NCBI GenBank assembly: GCA_914767715.1 | Contig: OU612067.1 | Location: 19,845,001-19,909,000 of the forward strand | Source of the DNA: Membranipora membranacea | Taxonomy: Eukaryota; Bryozoa; Gymnolaemata; Cheilostomatida; Membraniporidae | Reading direction: 5' to 3' | DNA length: 64,000 bases | Shown: positions 31,401 through 42,231 of the stretch, in pieces | How the letters are laid out: every line of letters starts with the position of its first letter | Numbering within the stretch: the first letter of the stretch is position 1 | Notes under the pieces: model-generated | Databases searched by the model: none | What the model was told of the DNA's origin: nothing | Seen by the model: the letters and a program-made list of their open reading frames with translations, nothing else | Program-made: the position numbers and the translations under genes

Positions 31401-34400
31401 CTTTGCTTAATTTGGTATGCAGACATAATATAGTAGTTTGAATTGAGCCAGTCAGTCTTTGAAAACTGTATTTGCGCTTTCATGCAGTGTTTTTTTATTC
31501 ATGGCAACAAATCAAAAATTGAAGAATAGGTTCAATTGCTGACATTCTCTTTCCTTTTATTTTACAGTGGCATCACTTCATTGTTTGGTGTTTCCACAAG
31601 AAGAAGGAATTCTAAGACATCCAGTCTCTCATCATCAACAAGCCTAGACTCATCTCAGAATAAGTATAGATATCCCCCTGTGTTCAGTTCACAGCCACCT
31701 TCCTCTGAGCCAACCCCAGATTCCTCCTTTAATGAGGGCGGAGCTAAGAGTAAAGTACAAGTTACTGACTTAGATGCTGAAGACACGCCCACTAAAGTAG
31801 TGGATACACAGACCCATAAGAATGCTAGACCTAGCTTGCTTGATATATTCTCGGATATTAATAATATTGAACAAGAGTCGGTGGCAGATAATAAGGTCAC
31901 AGACCTGGACGCTGACAGCGACACAGATAGATCAGGGCGGTACAAAGTCACTGGTGTACATAATCACTTAAAGGTTGAAAGCAACAAAATTTTAGAAACT
32001 AAGACAAAAAGTGCAATGAAACAGGATGATTCTTTCCAAGCCCCGCCCAGAAAAGCACATAAGACCGGCAACTCCAAACCTAAAACTACAGGCGCAAAGC
32101 AGCAACAGCACCAAAAGGCTGACATCTTGATGACATCAGAAGGTATATCACTCAGTACTGAGTCCGAGCTTTCGGAGGCTAGTGAAGATGAGACCATGTC
32201 AGCGAGTATTAGTGAATCCACCCAGTCTATCCACTCGGCTAAGCTTAGATTATCTACAGGGTCGACCACACCAACTGTCAACTCGGCTGACAATCAAGTG
32301 AGTGTCTTGTTTCTATATTTGTGTAACTTCTACTGTTACGTTCCATTTTGCAAATGTGTTATTTATAGCTTATAGGCGATGCCTATACAGATATTGTCAA
32401 TGCCTATAATTTGTGAGTCTTATTGCCATCTTCCAGGATGGTATCTCCAAATTTGAATGTTATATTGCTCATTGCTTTGTGCTAGATCATCGTGTCTGTA
32501 TATGCGCTTTATCACTGGAGCCTTTTGTTGTGTTATATGAAATTATCACTAATATTTGTTCATCCTAAAGGGTGAATTAATTCTACTCAAAAACATAAGG
32601 TAAACGCTGCCGCATATCCTGCTTTTCTATAATATACCTGGGTATTGGCAAAGGCTCTTCTTTCTAACTGGTGATGGTTTACGCAGTTACGTTCTATCAA
32701 TACTAAGTCCTTTAGATCCAACCTCTAGATCTCAATAATTAAAACTTCTTCTCGCTGGAATATTTGTAGTTGTAGTGCTCAAACATTGTGGTGGCATTCT
32801 ATTTATGGAATGCAATGTCACTACCAGTGACGAACGAGTAACTTGAGCACTATATAAAAAGTTGCTTTGCTCCCTGGTGGTAGTGCTAGAAGGCATATAA
32901 GGGTGATCACAGAGTAAGGATATATGCATCCTTACTCTGTGATATGATTGAGTGAACTGTCATTACATTTGCTGCATTGATCAAAATTTGAGCGTACGAA
33001 TTACCTTCTTCCACCTGGCAACTGATTTTCATACTCTATTGCTATTCCACTCAGAACTTGGCGGCTGCTCACACAGAGTTGAAGGTCGAGTACGACTCTC
33101 TGAAGTCAGACTATGATGACATGAAGAGAAGACTGTCCGAGATGGAGAGAAGCCAGCGCAGACAGAGTGAGGAGGAGATACAAGTCACAGAACACATGGA
33201 CATGGTGCTACAGGTGAGATGAAGACTAACAACAAATTGTGAGACTAATGTGCTTGTCTGAAGATCGTCTAAGTGCTCAGGCGGCCGCATAATCAACCAC
33301 TTGTTATCAAAAATGAGTGGTTGATAATTTTTGTAACTCGCATTGCAGGCGTCTGAGCACTTGAACAAGGCTAAATATGACCCAAGTAGACAACTTGATT
33401 TACTATTGTGTTGTATCTGAATGTGATTATTACGGAGTTGCCCACCTTTTTAGCAAGGGAACAAAACTTCTAAACAGTACTGACCTGCACCTCTATTATT
33501 AGCTCCCTATCTTAATCAGGACAAGCCCAACCCCACGCATCCGGATCCTAGCTTTGTTCCTTCCCACATATGGTATGGTTTCGAAATTAAAATAACATAA
33601 CCAAGTCTATTGGTAGAAATGGAAGGTCAATAAGTAAGTGTACACGTCGCACACACGTAAGAGAGAATTTTGATTGACCATCATGTCTCATAACCTTCAC
33701 ATGTCAAATTTTATTGCCTTCAGACCTCCATATACCAACAGGATGTCTGTACCTGCCAATTATACTTCCCATAGATTAGCATTAAAAAACCAGTTTGTTT
33801 TTGTTTTTTGCCAGATATTTCTTAAATTTAAATCAAAGTGTATGGGTAGGTCAGCCACTAGGTGCACTGCCATTCGACGCATTTCGAGTTTCGTTCCTAT
33901 CACGTGACTGTTATCATGCCAAAACTTTTTGCAACCCAGGGGGGTCTTTCAATTAGGAAGAGCGATCCTTTACTAAAGCAAGTTCTCACTATCACATCGC
34001 TCAAAATTATCACTCACTTGGTCTTTCAATTGACAAAATCGCTCCCAGATCGCTCACTCAATGTATATAGTTCAATCAAGTGACTGAGCGATCTGAAAGC
34101 GAGACCCCTAGCAGGTATCGCTCACTCACTGAGTGAGCGATCAGATTGCGATTGGTGCTGTTTCTAATTGAAAGACCCCCCAGCTGCATCAAATATCGCA
34201 ATCAACAAATATTTTTTGATTATGTCAGCTTTATACAATATGATCCATATCCTATTTGAAGTTGCATCTCCTAGTTAAGTGTAGCTTCAACAGTTGAGAG
34301 ATAGCAATTTTAAGTGCAGACAAAATCAAACTTCATAAATTAACCATGCAGCTTCAGGCTTCCAACCTCCTAAAACTAGATAAAGTTCTTGGCCATAATT

Positions 34401-37400
34401 AGTTTCACTTCAACTAGCTTAATTGTCAAATTGTCAAATTATTTTATAACAATGAAACCCTCTATGTATATTCTAGTTGAGCGAGTTGTCTAGTCGCCTG
34501 AATGATGAGGAGGAGAAGAACAGACAGCTGACAGCTCAGATATCCACATTAAAGACCACACAGGATGGTGACGCTGCTGGCGCGACGTCATCAGCTGCGG
34601 ACACAGATAAACAGCGAGAGGAAGATGAGAATAGCTGGCCAGAAGACTCTGATGATGAATTTGGATTTCCAGGTTTGAGACTTTACTTTTCTACTTTGTA
34701 GTTCTGCTTTATTATTTTAAATTGGCATGGAAATTTTTGAGAGCGCCACAAGTTATAAATGCATGATGCTTTAGGTCATTTAGGATGTGGAAGGCTGGAA
34801 ATTCTATTTATGTAAATGAATGTACGCAAGAAGACAAGTGTGACCTTCGTAAGTAAACCACTTAGTATCTTTTAAATTGTAGGTTAATCATTAAATCCGT
34901 GTGGGTGACAGTCTTTAGCAGTATAATTCCAACATTTATATCGCCAACCATCTAAAAAGTAGCATTCAAATTTGACGACATTGAACTGAAATTGATTACG
35001 TTTTGTAGATATTAATAAACACGATGGCACGAGACCGGTAGCTAAAGTCAAGCCTCGCCAGATGTCCCTCAAGGAAGAGAATCGAGAGATCGCGAAACTA
35101 AAGCAAGAGATAGAGTCTATCGAGAGACAGAAATACTCCCTCACTGAGGCTCTTACACAACTGCAGGTTAGACGAGTGGAAAATGTATGCTGAGGTATTT
35201 CGAGTCCCTTAAATCTCTGCCCTCCTCGACCTCCCCCCCCCCCCCCCCCGATCATACTCTGGGATATTATGATCCTGATCTTACAGAACTATTATAATCT
35301 ATATACATTGCAACTTTATCTTGTTGTTCCAATATAACACTGCTAATACCCTGTTATGTTATTATCATCCTATCTCAAGCTAGGAATTCCAAAACATTGC
35401 ATTGTGGGATTCTCCTGAACTAGCCCTGTTATGTCTGCTCATTTATCTCCAATGAAAATATTTATCAGTTATTAGATTTGCTTAACATTTCTTGCCAGAG
35501 GCCTTCGACTCTTTGTAAAAGAATGAAACAATGGAATTCGATTTGAGATTACCTCTAGGTACCATGTATATCTACATTTTTATAATTGCGTACTTTGTAT
35601 GCTTACCACGAAAGTGAACAGGATGCTCTTCCTGTGATGTTTTACGTCGGGTAACTAGCTTACAATATTCAAATAAAAAAACTTAGACTGCGATTAGCAT
35701 TTTCAACGATTTTAGTCCAAGTTTGAAGACAGTGATCATAATAAGAAGAAGTTGGTATCAGATCTGGACATAGCTCAGACAACGCTGGAGGTCAAAAGTC
35801 AGGAAAACTCTCAACTCTCATCTGAGGTAAGATTAATAAGCAGTGCTTCCACCATACCAATACCTGATTGTGCCAATGTTGACAAAAAGAGCTATATGAT
35901 CTGGTAATATTTTAGATTTATGTTTATAGATTTGGCCAAATTCCAACTGGGTGTTTTCAAGGTAGATGTAGCCCAGTAGTGAGTCACAATATTTGGTTTG
36001 GATCATGTCACAAGGTTAAGGTAGGGTAGATGGGTTTACTGGTCTGTTGAATGATGGACAAAGCATTTATTCATACAATTATATATAAATTATAAAAGTA
36101 AATTGGTAAATAATTCTTTGTGTCAAAACGTATCGTCATGGTAAGCCCACAATTTCACTAAATTATTGTCGTATTTTTTACATATTAATCATATTATTTT
36201 CAAATAAACGCTGACTATATTATCTGCAGAGCCAAGTAATAGAGGGATTATGTCTAAGCTGGCCATAGTTTTTGACTGATTCAGGATTTTGTCCTAATAG
36301 TTGGACAAACAAACGATTGTTGTTCTCATGAGCCCCTAAGCCACCAAACAGTGGACCTGGTCACAAAACTGAATAGATGTGTCTTCGTGGGTCGATAGTG
36401 TGGCCAAATTGTGACCACAGTATTATTTATTCAAGTATTAATTGATAAATAATTCTTGTGTCAGTGCCCACTGGTATGTCTTTCATCAATTATTGTCTGA
36501 TTTGTCATTTATGTATTATGCTATTAAATATCGCAGATCTTAATCTAGGAATAAATGGATTTACAATTGGTCATGTTTCCTTATTTGGCCAATAGTTTCT
36601 CAAGATTTTTGATGGTTATAGCCACCATCACTTCCTATTTAAAAACCGTAGTTTGCGTGACATATATACAAAGTTTTTGGTATCCAAAAGTCGCAGTTTT
36701 GTGATCGGCATGGAGCCCATCTCGGTGTTTTTCATATGAAGCAGCGGTCCCATATCTTTATGCTCCCCTTACGGCAATTTCAGAGCAATCCCATAATGCA
36801 TTTGCAGTTTCCACGTCAACTAAGTCCTTGATAATATTAGACAATTAGCAGGAATCAAGGGCTTAGTTGACCAGGAAGCTACCAATGCATTATGGGATTC
36901 CTATGACACATTATGGTAATGATGTTAGCTACACCCTATATTTTGCCAGAATTCGGAGTTGAGACAGGGGGTGACGAAATACAAGGACAGATCAGTTACT
37001 GCCGTGGAGCAGGCCAAGTCTTACAGGCGGGAGGTAGAAAAGCTTAGTCGTAAACTTGAGCTATATGACAGGGAATATCGTAAAGTGAAAGAGAGGCTCA
37101 AACGTAAAGATGCAAATGAGAAAAGGATGCTTAAAGATCGACAAGGTTTGTTTGACCAGCGTGCTTTGTTCTATTGCCATGTGGTACAATCTTTATAGCT
37201 TGAAGTTGCCCCGTACTGGATCATAGAGGTAGGGCCTTCTAAAATGTGAGTTATTAGTTTCAGTGATCAAAATTGATGGTCTGGCTGATGGTAGAAGCAT
37301 TTCATTATCAACCATTGCTGGGAATTAGGTTGATAATCAAATGCTACTTACATCTCAACCCAAACAAAGTTTAAGCACTTAAACTAGTGTTTTATTTGAG

Positions 37401-40400
37401 TCATGCGCTGTTAAAGTTGATTTTGAAATAGTGTAGTTCTCCTTTGATGAGCCCAAGAGACAGGGGCTTTTGTTTTTTAATATGCATAGTATCTGGGCAC
37501 TGCAGTGCTAATTTATAATGTGACGTCTACTTCATCATACCATGGCAAGGTCAGGCAGGGAGTGTTGGTGTTGGGTTCACAACTCAGAGATACACACGTT
37601 TCAGAGCAGACGCTGACAGAAAGGCTGCCATAGGGATATGGTTGCAGTAACTACAATAGTTGATCTCAGTTTCAGTCGGGTTGAGGCCAATGAGCCCCAG
37701 TACCCTTGACTCTAACCAGCTACGATCATTAATGTGTTACACGATCCCGACCCCCGACCCTCCCCTGTCAGGATAGCCTGAGGTTATCGTCACATATCAT
37801 GACCTGAAACAAAAAAAAACTTATTCGGCAATATTCAATTCTGAGTGAAGCCAGCAAGTCACGTTTACAGTTTTGTATGACGTGACCATGAACTTGTGAT
37901 TTATTTCTACTTGTTGATGTTCTAAATCTAAATTCTGTCTTCAGGATAGCCTGAGGTTATCGTTGCATATCATGACCTGAAACAACAAAAAAACTTATTC
38001 GGCACTATTCAATTCTGAGTGAAGCCAGCAAGTCACGCTTACAGTTTTGTATGACGTGACCATGAACTTGTGATTTATTTCTACTTGTTGATGTTCTAAA
38101 TCTAAATGCTTTTGTTCGTCATGATTTATGGTCACGGTTTCTTTGTTGTCCTACTTTCATTTTTTGCCCATTACTCCCCTTCAATTAATTACAAAATTAT
38201 ATAATTATTAAAATATATCATTAAAAAGGATATGATTAAGAGCTTGAGGATGAAAGTAGCAAACAATCAGGCTATATTGATCTTAATGTTTTGGCAATGT
38301 AAGTCCTTGCTTACGTCTGAAGAGGTTGTTTGTGAATCTTTGTTTGGATAACACAACAGCATGATTTAATTTATGCCGTTGCAAATTTGGCAACACTTGT
38401 ATCTTCGATACATCTACTCGTAGCATTGCTCCTACTACCAGCAGCGTTGCTACATCTACCCGTAGTGTCGCTACAGCTCAGCGTGTGTCACTGATATATA
38501 AAGTACCAGCTTAATAAAGCTAGTGTCCACATGATTATCTTTCTATCTTTGGTACCTGATCCTTCCAATGTTCCAAGCGTCTTTAGTCTTATTTTGTTTG
38601 TACATTTAATTCTCTAATAAGGATTTTATATAGATGACAAACAATTATGCAAACCTCAGCATCATGGCTTATCCTACATTAACACAGGATACTGATGTCA
38701 TTTAATCCTTTGTGTCATTTTAGCAGTGTAGGCTTAGATTGACGTAATCTTGCACAATATCTTTGTTATTCAGTAGGATTAAGTAGGATCCATTACTTTT
38801 CTATTATTTAAGATCAGTTATTATTAGAAGTTAAAAGACAAGCTCATAAAACCAGACCATAAATCAGAAAACAATGTGTGTTTACCACTGTTCACACACC
38901 GACGCTTTTTCGGTATGGTTGGGATGGAAACATATCCATTCATCCATTCATGAACAACTACAAAATGATAATTTAAATCCATTGCGTAGCTCTACTGTGT
39001 GAATATTATGTGGTGACAATTAAATTGACCTGCATATTGGACACAATATTGAAGATGGATTCAAAATTTGAAGTGCGGTGAAAACAACAACTCATGATTC
39101 TTTTCCTCTTCTTTTTTTTTAATTTTCTAAGCCTAAGGTTATCGTTATTGTAATGATAAATGGTTTAAAAAAATACACATACATTCGCATACATTCACAT
39201 ACACACACAGTTTTCTATTTCTCTGTAGCGATGATGAGAAAACTGGACGAGTCCGTCAGACGTATGAGAGAAGCTGAGAAATCACTGGATACCCACAGGC
39301 AGTCAGACGGAGAAGAAGCCGATAATCTGATGGTTAAATGTGAAGGTCTCGAGACAGAGATCATCTTCCTCAAAGACTTCAATGAGGATCAGAGGTGTGT
39401 GAGAAAAGCTTAAAATAGCTTGAGGGGAAAGTCACTTGAGTGTTTTGTTTAGGGTGAAACAAGATATGCCCCCAATAAACGGATTGGATCACCAAAGCTT
39501 CTAGAATCTAGAGCATCCAGCCTTTGCTCGTAGTTCTTATACCTACCAATTACTAGTCTGAGCCCCCCCCCCCTCCCCAAACTCTTGCCCCTGGGGGGGG
39601 GGGGCAATTCCCAACTCTTATTCTCAACATATTCAAACATATCATTGGCCTATATATACCACATACCAAAAATAACGAGGCTTGTCAAGATTTGGTTCGC
39701 TAAACTACAATTATTAGAGTTAGCAGAGCAAGTTGCATCATCAGATTACATCATTATGTTTTCTATCCCCTGTATATTTTGTTTAGTTATGAGATTGAAA
39801 GACTGTCAGAGATGTCGTCCTGTAATGAAGAGATGCTAGAATTAAAACAGCTCGAGATCCAAAGCTTAGAGAAACAGATCACACTACTACGAGATGTATC
39901 CACCGTCCCTCACAGAAGTGACTCCTTTAAGGATAATCAACTAACCATCAAATCTCTGCAGGAGGAGATAACCAAATTACAATCTCAGTTAGCTGTGAGT
40001 GATATCCAAATTTTTTTCTGACATCTCAAAATATGTGCTTTGGCGCAGTGCCTCACTTATGTCAGCTGTCATTTTCAACACCTTACCTAACAACGGTTCC
40101 TGTCTGTAACCCCTAAGCATGTTTAATATCATGCAGTTGGTTCTTGAGCAATATAAAGGTTCACCGCAGAACAGCACACTCAGGTACCAGCAGATTAACA
40201 CTATTTTGATAATAAATACTTTCCATACCAAATACCTGGCCCTGTAAATGTGGCAGGTACCGGTTCATGTTGTACACCAAACTTGCTTCAGCTTCAAAAC
40301 ACACATTTTTGAGCTTCTTTGAGGCTTGAAAATCAAGCTATTCCCATTGCCTCGCTACTTACTGTAATAACCCATATGCACAATCACCGCCCTAAACTCG

Positions 40401-42231
40401 CTGTCTACCTTAGCCCCTGCCTCACGGCGTATCTGCTTTGTTTATTTTAGAACAAACAGGTGAGCTTACTAATACATGACAGAGTTTTTGGTGCTGTGAT
40501 GCTTGTGAATACAGTTTTCTTTATTATATATTTTTGTGCTGTGTTTGTGGTTCTCCATTTTTATTATTTTTTATGATACAAGGATTATTCACTATTGCAT
40601 ACGTGATGTGAAATATCCCAAATACTCTATTGCCAAGCCATTTGACAGCTGACATATGGCGATAGTAGGAGGGTAAATGTCAAAACTCGCCCGCCACATC
40701 CTCCTATTGTGTACGGATTTGCGGTGCCCTGGGCAGGAGTTTGGTCGGAGATATAACATATATATAGTATAGAGCAAGGTCAAATTTTCTCCTTGATTTC
40801 AAGTGTCATGGTCTACACAGCATACTTTCCTCCAGTTGGTTGAGTGTCATGGGAAGCCTTATTCTTGTTGAGGTTACTACCTGCCTTCTCCTGTGATGGG
40901 GTGGTTTATTGTTGATTCCTTCGGTACCCATCATCAGATACAGACCACATGCCACTTCCAACCCTGGCCTATGGTACCAAGCAGATGTTTATTGTGCAAT
41001 CTGCATCCTGTAGAATAGGTTGGAAGGGTGGGTGGAGTCTGATGAAATTGTTGCCCCAATCTACTTTTGTCGAACGGGCTCTCTGCTATATGGAAGGATT
41101 TTTTTGTGCACAACCTAGTGTGAGCCCCCCCCCCCCAGACTCTTGCCTCCCCCCTGGCCAGATGCTACCCTGGTCAGGGCAACTAGTTTATCGACCTTAA
41201 GAGATGCAAGGTCATACTGTTATTTGCCTGATTCAAGGCAATCCCGGCATACTTTTTGAGATGCTTTGATGACTGTACACAATTAAAAGACTGTTAAGTT
41301 ATTTATTCGCCTTCACAATTTACTTTGCAGTAGCTCATGAATTTGTTCTATTTCATTTTCGTTTTCTAGCGACTAAGAAGTAAGTCAATTCAAGCATGGC
41401 ACTGGCAACCAAAATCATTGGCTGTTTATACTAGTCCACTTTTTGCTGGCCCCATTCTCAATTACTGCTTCCTGTGTCAAACAGAAGCAAAACAATTGAA
41501 TTCTAGAAGAAAATTCAAGCCCGTCTATCGAATTACATTATGATACAAAGTTGTTGGCAATATTCTGATATTGTTTTGTTTTCGGGCATGATATTACAAT
41601 TCTCACAATTTCAAGAGAATCACATCTGAGCATGAGTCATCTATCCATACTAATTTCTGAATTTTTTTCTTTCAAACACTACATTTTGCATGGAAAATCA
41701 CAAACTTATTTACAGTGTTCGTCATGTTCGACGAGTTCTTGAACAACAGCACCATGAAATGTAAATTTGTACTGATAAATGATAAATTGCGGTAAATAAA
41801 TAAAGTAAAATAAATAGTTAAAATTACTGTCACCAACCACACCCTTCCACTGAATCACTACGAGGGGTTATTTACTCACATCAAAGGCCATTGTAGGTTT
41901 TAAGTTATTTGAATGCTGTAAGTTACCTTTATTCCACAACATAGGTGATCATTGATTACTTATTAAAGGAATTATTTTAAAAATGTCAAAATATTTTTCT
42001 AAATCAAATTCAATTAGTTTATATCATAATCAAATAAATGTATTAAATTGTAATGAGTTTTGATGATTATTTATCATTATTGCTATCCATGTGTTATAGG
42101 AGACAGCAGCTCAGTCAGAAGAGACTATAGAAGTATATCGAAATCATCTGATTATGTCTTCTAAGAATCAGCTCGACCCGGATATTAAGGAAGCATTACA
42201 GCATATACTGGAGATACGGTTACTCTGCTAG
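25437..42231 (+). CDS. RAI14/UACA-like ankyrin-repeat coiled-coil protein (whole gene, 18 exons)
   Basis: The predicted product is about 1,070 residues. The N-terminus has the family start EWNRNDERLMQCVE and KLDPQGHSALHVAAM, like RAI14 (EWNKNDDRLLQAVE) and UACA (DWNKYDDRLMKAAE). Five to six ankyrin repeats follow in exons 3-6, then an acidic Ser-rich middle (exons 7-9), coiled coil (exons 10-16) and a conserved C-terminus EVYRNHLI...DPDIKEALQHIL that matches VYRTHLLSAAQGHMDEDVQEALLQII of RAI14. In vertebrates these proteins bind actin bundles and cortical junctions. All 17 junctions keep frame. A single invertebrate orthologue of both vertebrate genes is the likeliest status. Confidence 0.88.
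25759..25889 (+). CDS. RAI14-like exon 2
   Basis: Encodes LSEWNRNDERLMQCVET and ITLLKKKKVCSTKLDPQGHS, the diagnostic family N-terminus. Ends in phase 2 at GC|GTAAGT. Confidence 0.9.
26090..26243 (+). CDS. RAI14-like exon 3: ankyrin repeats
   Basis: ALHVAAMRNKFDVVQLLIA and GRTALHCASRHGASEVLEVL are two ankyrin repeats. The split Ala codon closes exactly with exon 2. Confidence 0.92.
26244..27442. other. RAI14-like intron 3
   Basis: No exon seen. About 26,640-27,060 is richer in GC than its surroundings and carries a 145-codon open frame without a known motif. Confidence 0.45.
27443..27574 (+). CDS. RAI14-like exon 4: ankyrin repeat
   Basis: Encodes MSALHHACIGGNLDCVISLL plus RKYPKDIRAGDE; 44 codons, phase 0 both sides. 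Confidence 0.9.
27575..29089. other. RAI14-like intron 4
   Basis: Nothing recognised apart from short AT-rich tracts. Confidence 0.45.
29090..29225 (+). CDS. RAI14-like exon 5: ankyrin repeat
   Basis: DGRTPLFYAAQIGHHAVCKE and ASVNQQDRFRRTSLMCAAEN; ends in phase 1 at AATG|GTAAGT. Confidence 0.92.
29863..30041 (+). CDS. RAI14-like exon 6: last ankyrin repeat
   Basis: NKSVCELFVKSGANVDMFDE followed by SAAWYAMDAGYTSVKQ, which parallels the degenerate last repeat of UACA (GHDSSYYARIGDNLDIL). Ends in phase 0 at AAT|GTGAGT. Confidence 0.9.
30461..30706 (+). CDS. RAI14-like exon 7: acidic linker
   Basis: Eighty-two codons, strongly acidic (KLSDDEEDDTEIADVD, DNDDSDFDDDFK) and probably disordered. 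Phase 0 both sides. Confidence 0.85.
31161..31276 (+). CDS. RAI14-like exon 8: Ser-rich linker
   Basis: Encodes ASTLSGGSDDDGSISPRLSE and ends in phase 2 inside a Ser codon that exon 9 completes. Confidence 0.85.
31568..32297 (+). CDS. RAI14-like exon 9: long disordered linker
   Basis: The largest exon (243 codons), Ser/Thr/Asp/Lys-rich. It repeats the motif KVQVTDLDAEDT / NKVTDLDADSDTD about 60 residues apart, suggesting a duplicated short linear motif. Ends GAC AAT CAA|GTGAGT. Confidence 0.85.
32906..32943. repeat. perfect short hairpin
   Basis: ATCACAGAGTAAGGATATAT is followed by its complement GCATCCTTACTCTGTGAT with a minimal loop, in a RAI14-like intron. Confidence 0.75.
33055..33213 (+). 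CDS. RAI14-like exon 10: coiled coil
   Basis: HTELKVEYDSLKSDYDDMKR and RLSEMERSQRRQSEEE show heptad spacing of hydrophobic residues. Phase 0 both sides. Confidence 0.87.
33271..33362. repeat. hairpin family H, copy 1
   Basis: Ends AAGTGCTCAGGCG and CGTCTGAGCACTT, inner arms ATCAACCAC and GTGGTTGAT. Related hairpins with TTATCAACC arms are at 37,291 and 56,451. Confidence 0.65.
33937..34183. repeat. MITE with 20-bp terminal inverted repeats
   Basis: Ends GGGGGGTCTTTCAATTAG and CTAATTGAAAGACCCCCC. The interior carries many GAGCGATC / GATCGCTC words that form further inverted pairs. It sits in a RAI14-like intron. Confidence 0.8.
34477..34672 (+). CDS. RAI14-like exon 11: coiled coil and acidic patch
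   Basis: LSELSSRLNDEEEKNRQLTA followed by DENSWPEDSDDEFGFPG. Ends in phase 1 at CCAG|GTTTGA. Confidence 0.85.
35009..35166 (+). CDS. RAI14-like exon 12: coiled coil
   Basis: LKEENREIAKLKQEIESIER has a clear heptad pattern. The Asp codon split from exon 11 closes. Confidence 0.87.
35716..35826 (+). CDS. RAI14-like exon 13: coiled coil
   Basis: KKKLVSDLDIAQTTLEVKSQ, 37 codons, phase 0 both sides. Confidence 0.87.
36785..36902. repeat. hairpin MITE upstream of exon 14
   Basis: Arms AATCCCATAATGCATT and AATGCATTATGGGATT, with inner arms GTCAACTAAGTCCTTGAT and ATCAAGGGCTTAGTTGAC. It ends only about 48 bases before the acceptor of exon 14. Confidence 0.8.
36950..37145 (+). CDS. RAI14-like exon 14: basic coiled coil
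   Basis: AVEQAKSYRREVEKLSRKLE and REYRKVKERLKRKDANEKRM; ends in phase 1 at CAAG|GTTTGT. Confidence 0.87.
37291..37347. repeat. hairpin family H, copy 2
   Basis: Arms GTAGAAGCATTTCATTATCA and TGATAATCAAATGCTAC with the shared core ATTATCAACC / GGTTGATAAT. Confidence 0.7.
37768..38108 (+). repeat. 173-bp direct tandem duplication
   Basis: Unit 1 starts at 37,768 and unit 2 at 37,941; both begin TCAGGATAGCCTGAGGTTAT and differ at only a handful of positions, so the duplication is recent. Confidence 0.92.
39229..39394 (+). CDS. RAI14-like exon 15: coiled coil
   Basis: MMRKLDESVRRMREAEKSLD and GLETEIIFLKDFNEDQR; ends in phase 2 at CAGAG|GTGTGT. Confidence 0.87.
39787..39994 (+). CDS. RAI14-like exon 16: coiled coil
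   Basis: YEIERLSEMSSCNEEMLELK and IQSLEKQITLLRDV; a second segment SLQEEITKLQSQLA ends in phase 0 at GCT|GTGAGT. Confidence 0.87.
40451..40459 (+). CDS. RAI14-like exon 17: 9-nt microexon
   Basis: The sequence TTTATTTTAG, AACAAACAG, GTGAGC has a good acceptor and donor around nine bases that add Asn-Lys-Gln in phase 0 between exons 16 and 18. It could equally be skipped without a frame change, so it may be a cassette. Confidence 0.45.
40460..42099. other. RAI14-like intron 17
   Basis: Holds a C-tract repeat at about 41,120-41,170 and a candidate 10-nt microexon at 41,370-41,379; otherwise AT-rich without recognisable content. Confidence 0.45.
41370..41379 (+). other. candidate 10-nt frame-shifting microexon
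   Basis: TTTTCGTTTTCTAG, CGACTAAGAA, GTAAGTC has a strong pyrimidine-rich acceptor and consensus donor. Inclusion would move exon 18 into another frame that stays open for about 20 codons before a stop, giving a different C-terminus. Sequence evidence only. Confidence 0.2.
42100..42231 (+). CDS. RAI14-like exon 18: conserved C-terminus
   Basis: EETIEVYRNHLIMSSKNQLD and IKEALQHILEIRLLC then stop. This block matches the extreme C-terminus of RAI14 and is the best evidence that the gene model reaches its true end. Confidence 0.92.
   Translation, partial: ETAAQSEETIEVYRNHLIMSSKNQLDPDIKEALQHILEIRLLC

Larger units (their letters stand above)
37146..39228. other. RAI14-like intron 14
   Basis: No exon seen. 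It contains hairpin family H copy 2, a 173-bp tandem duplication, and at 38,405-38,490 a short minisatellite-like stretch (ACATCTACTCGTAG / ACATCTACCCGTAG). Confidence 0.5.
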
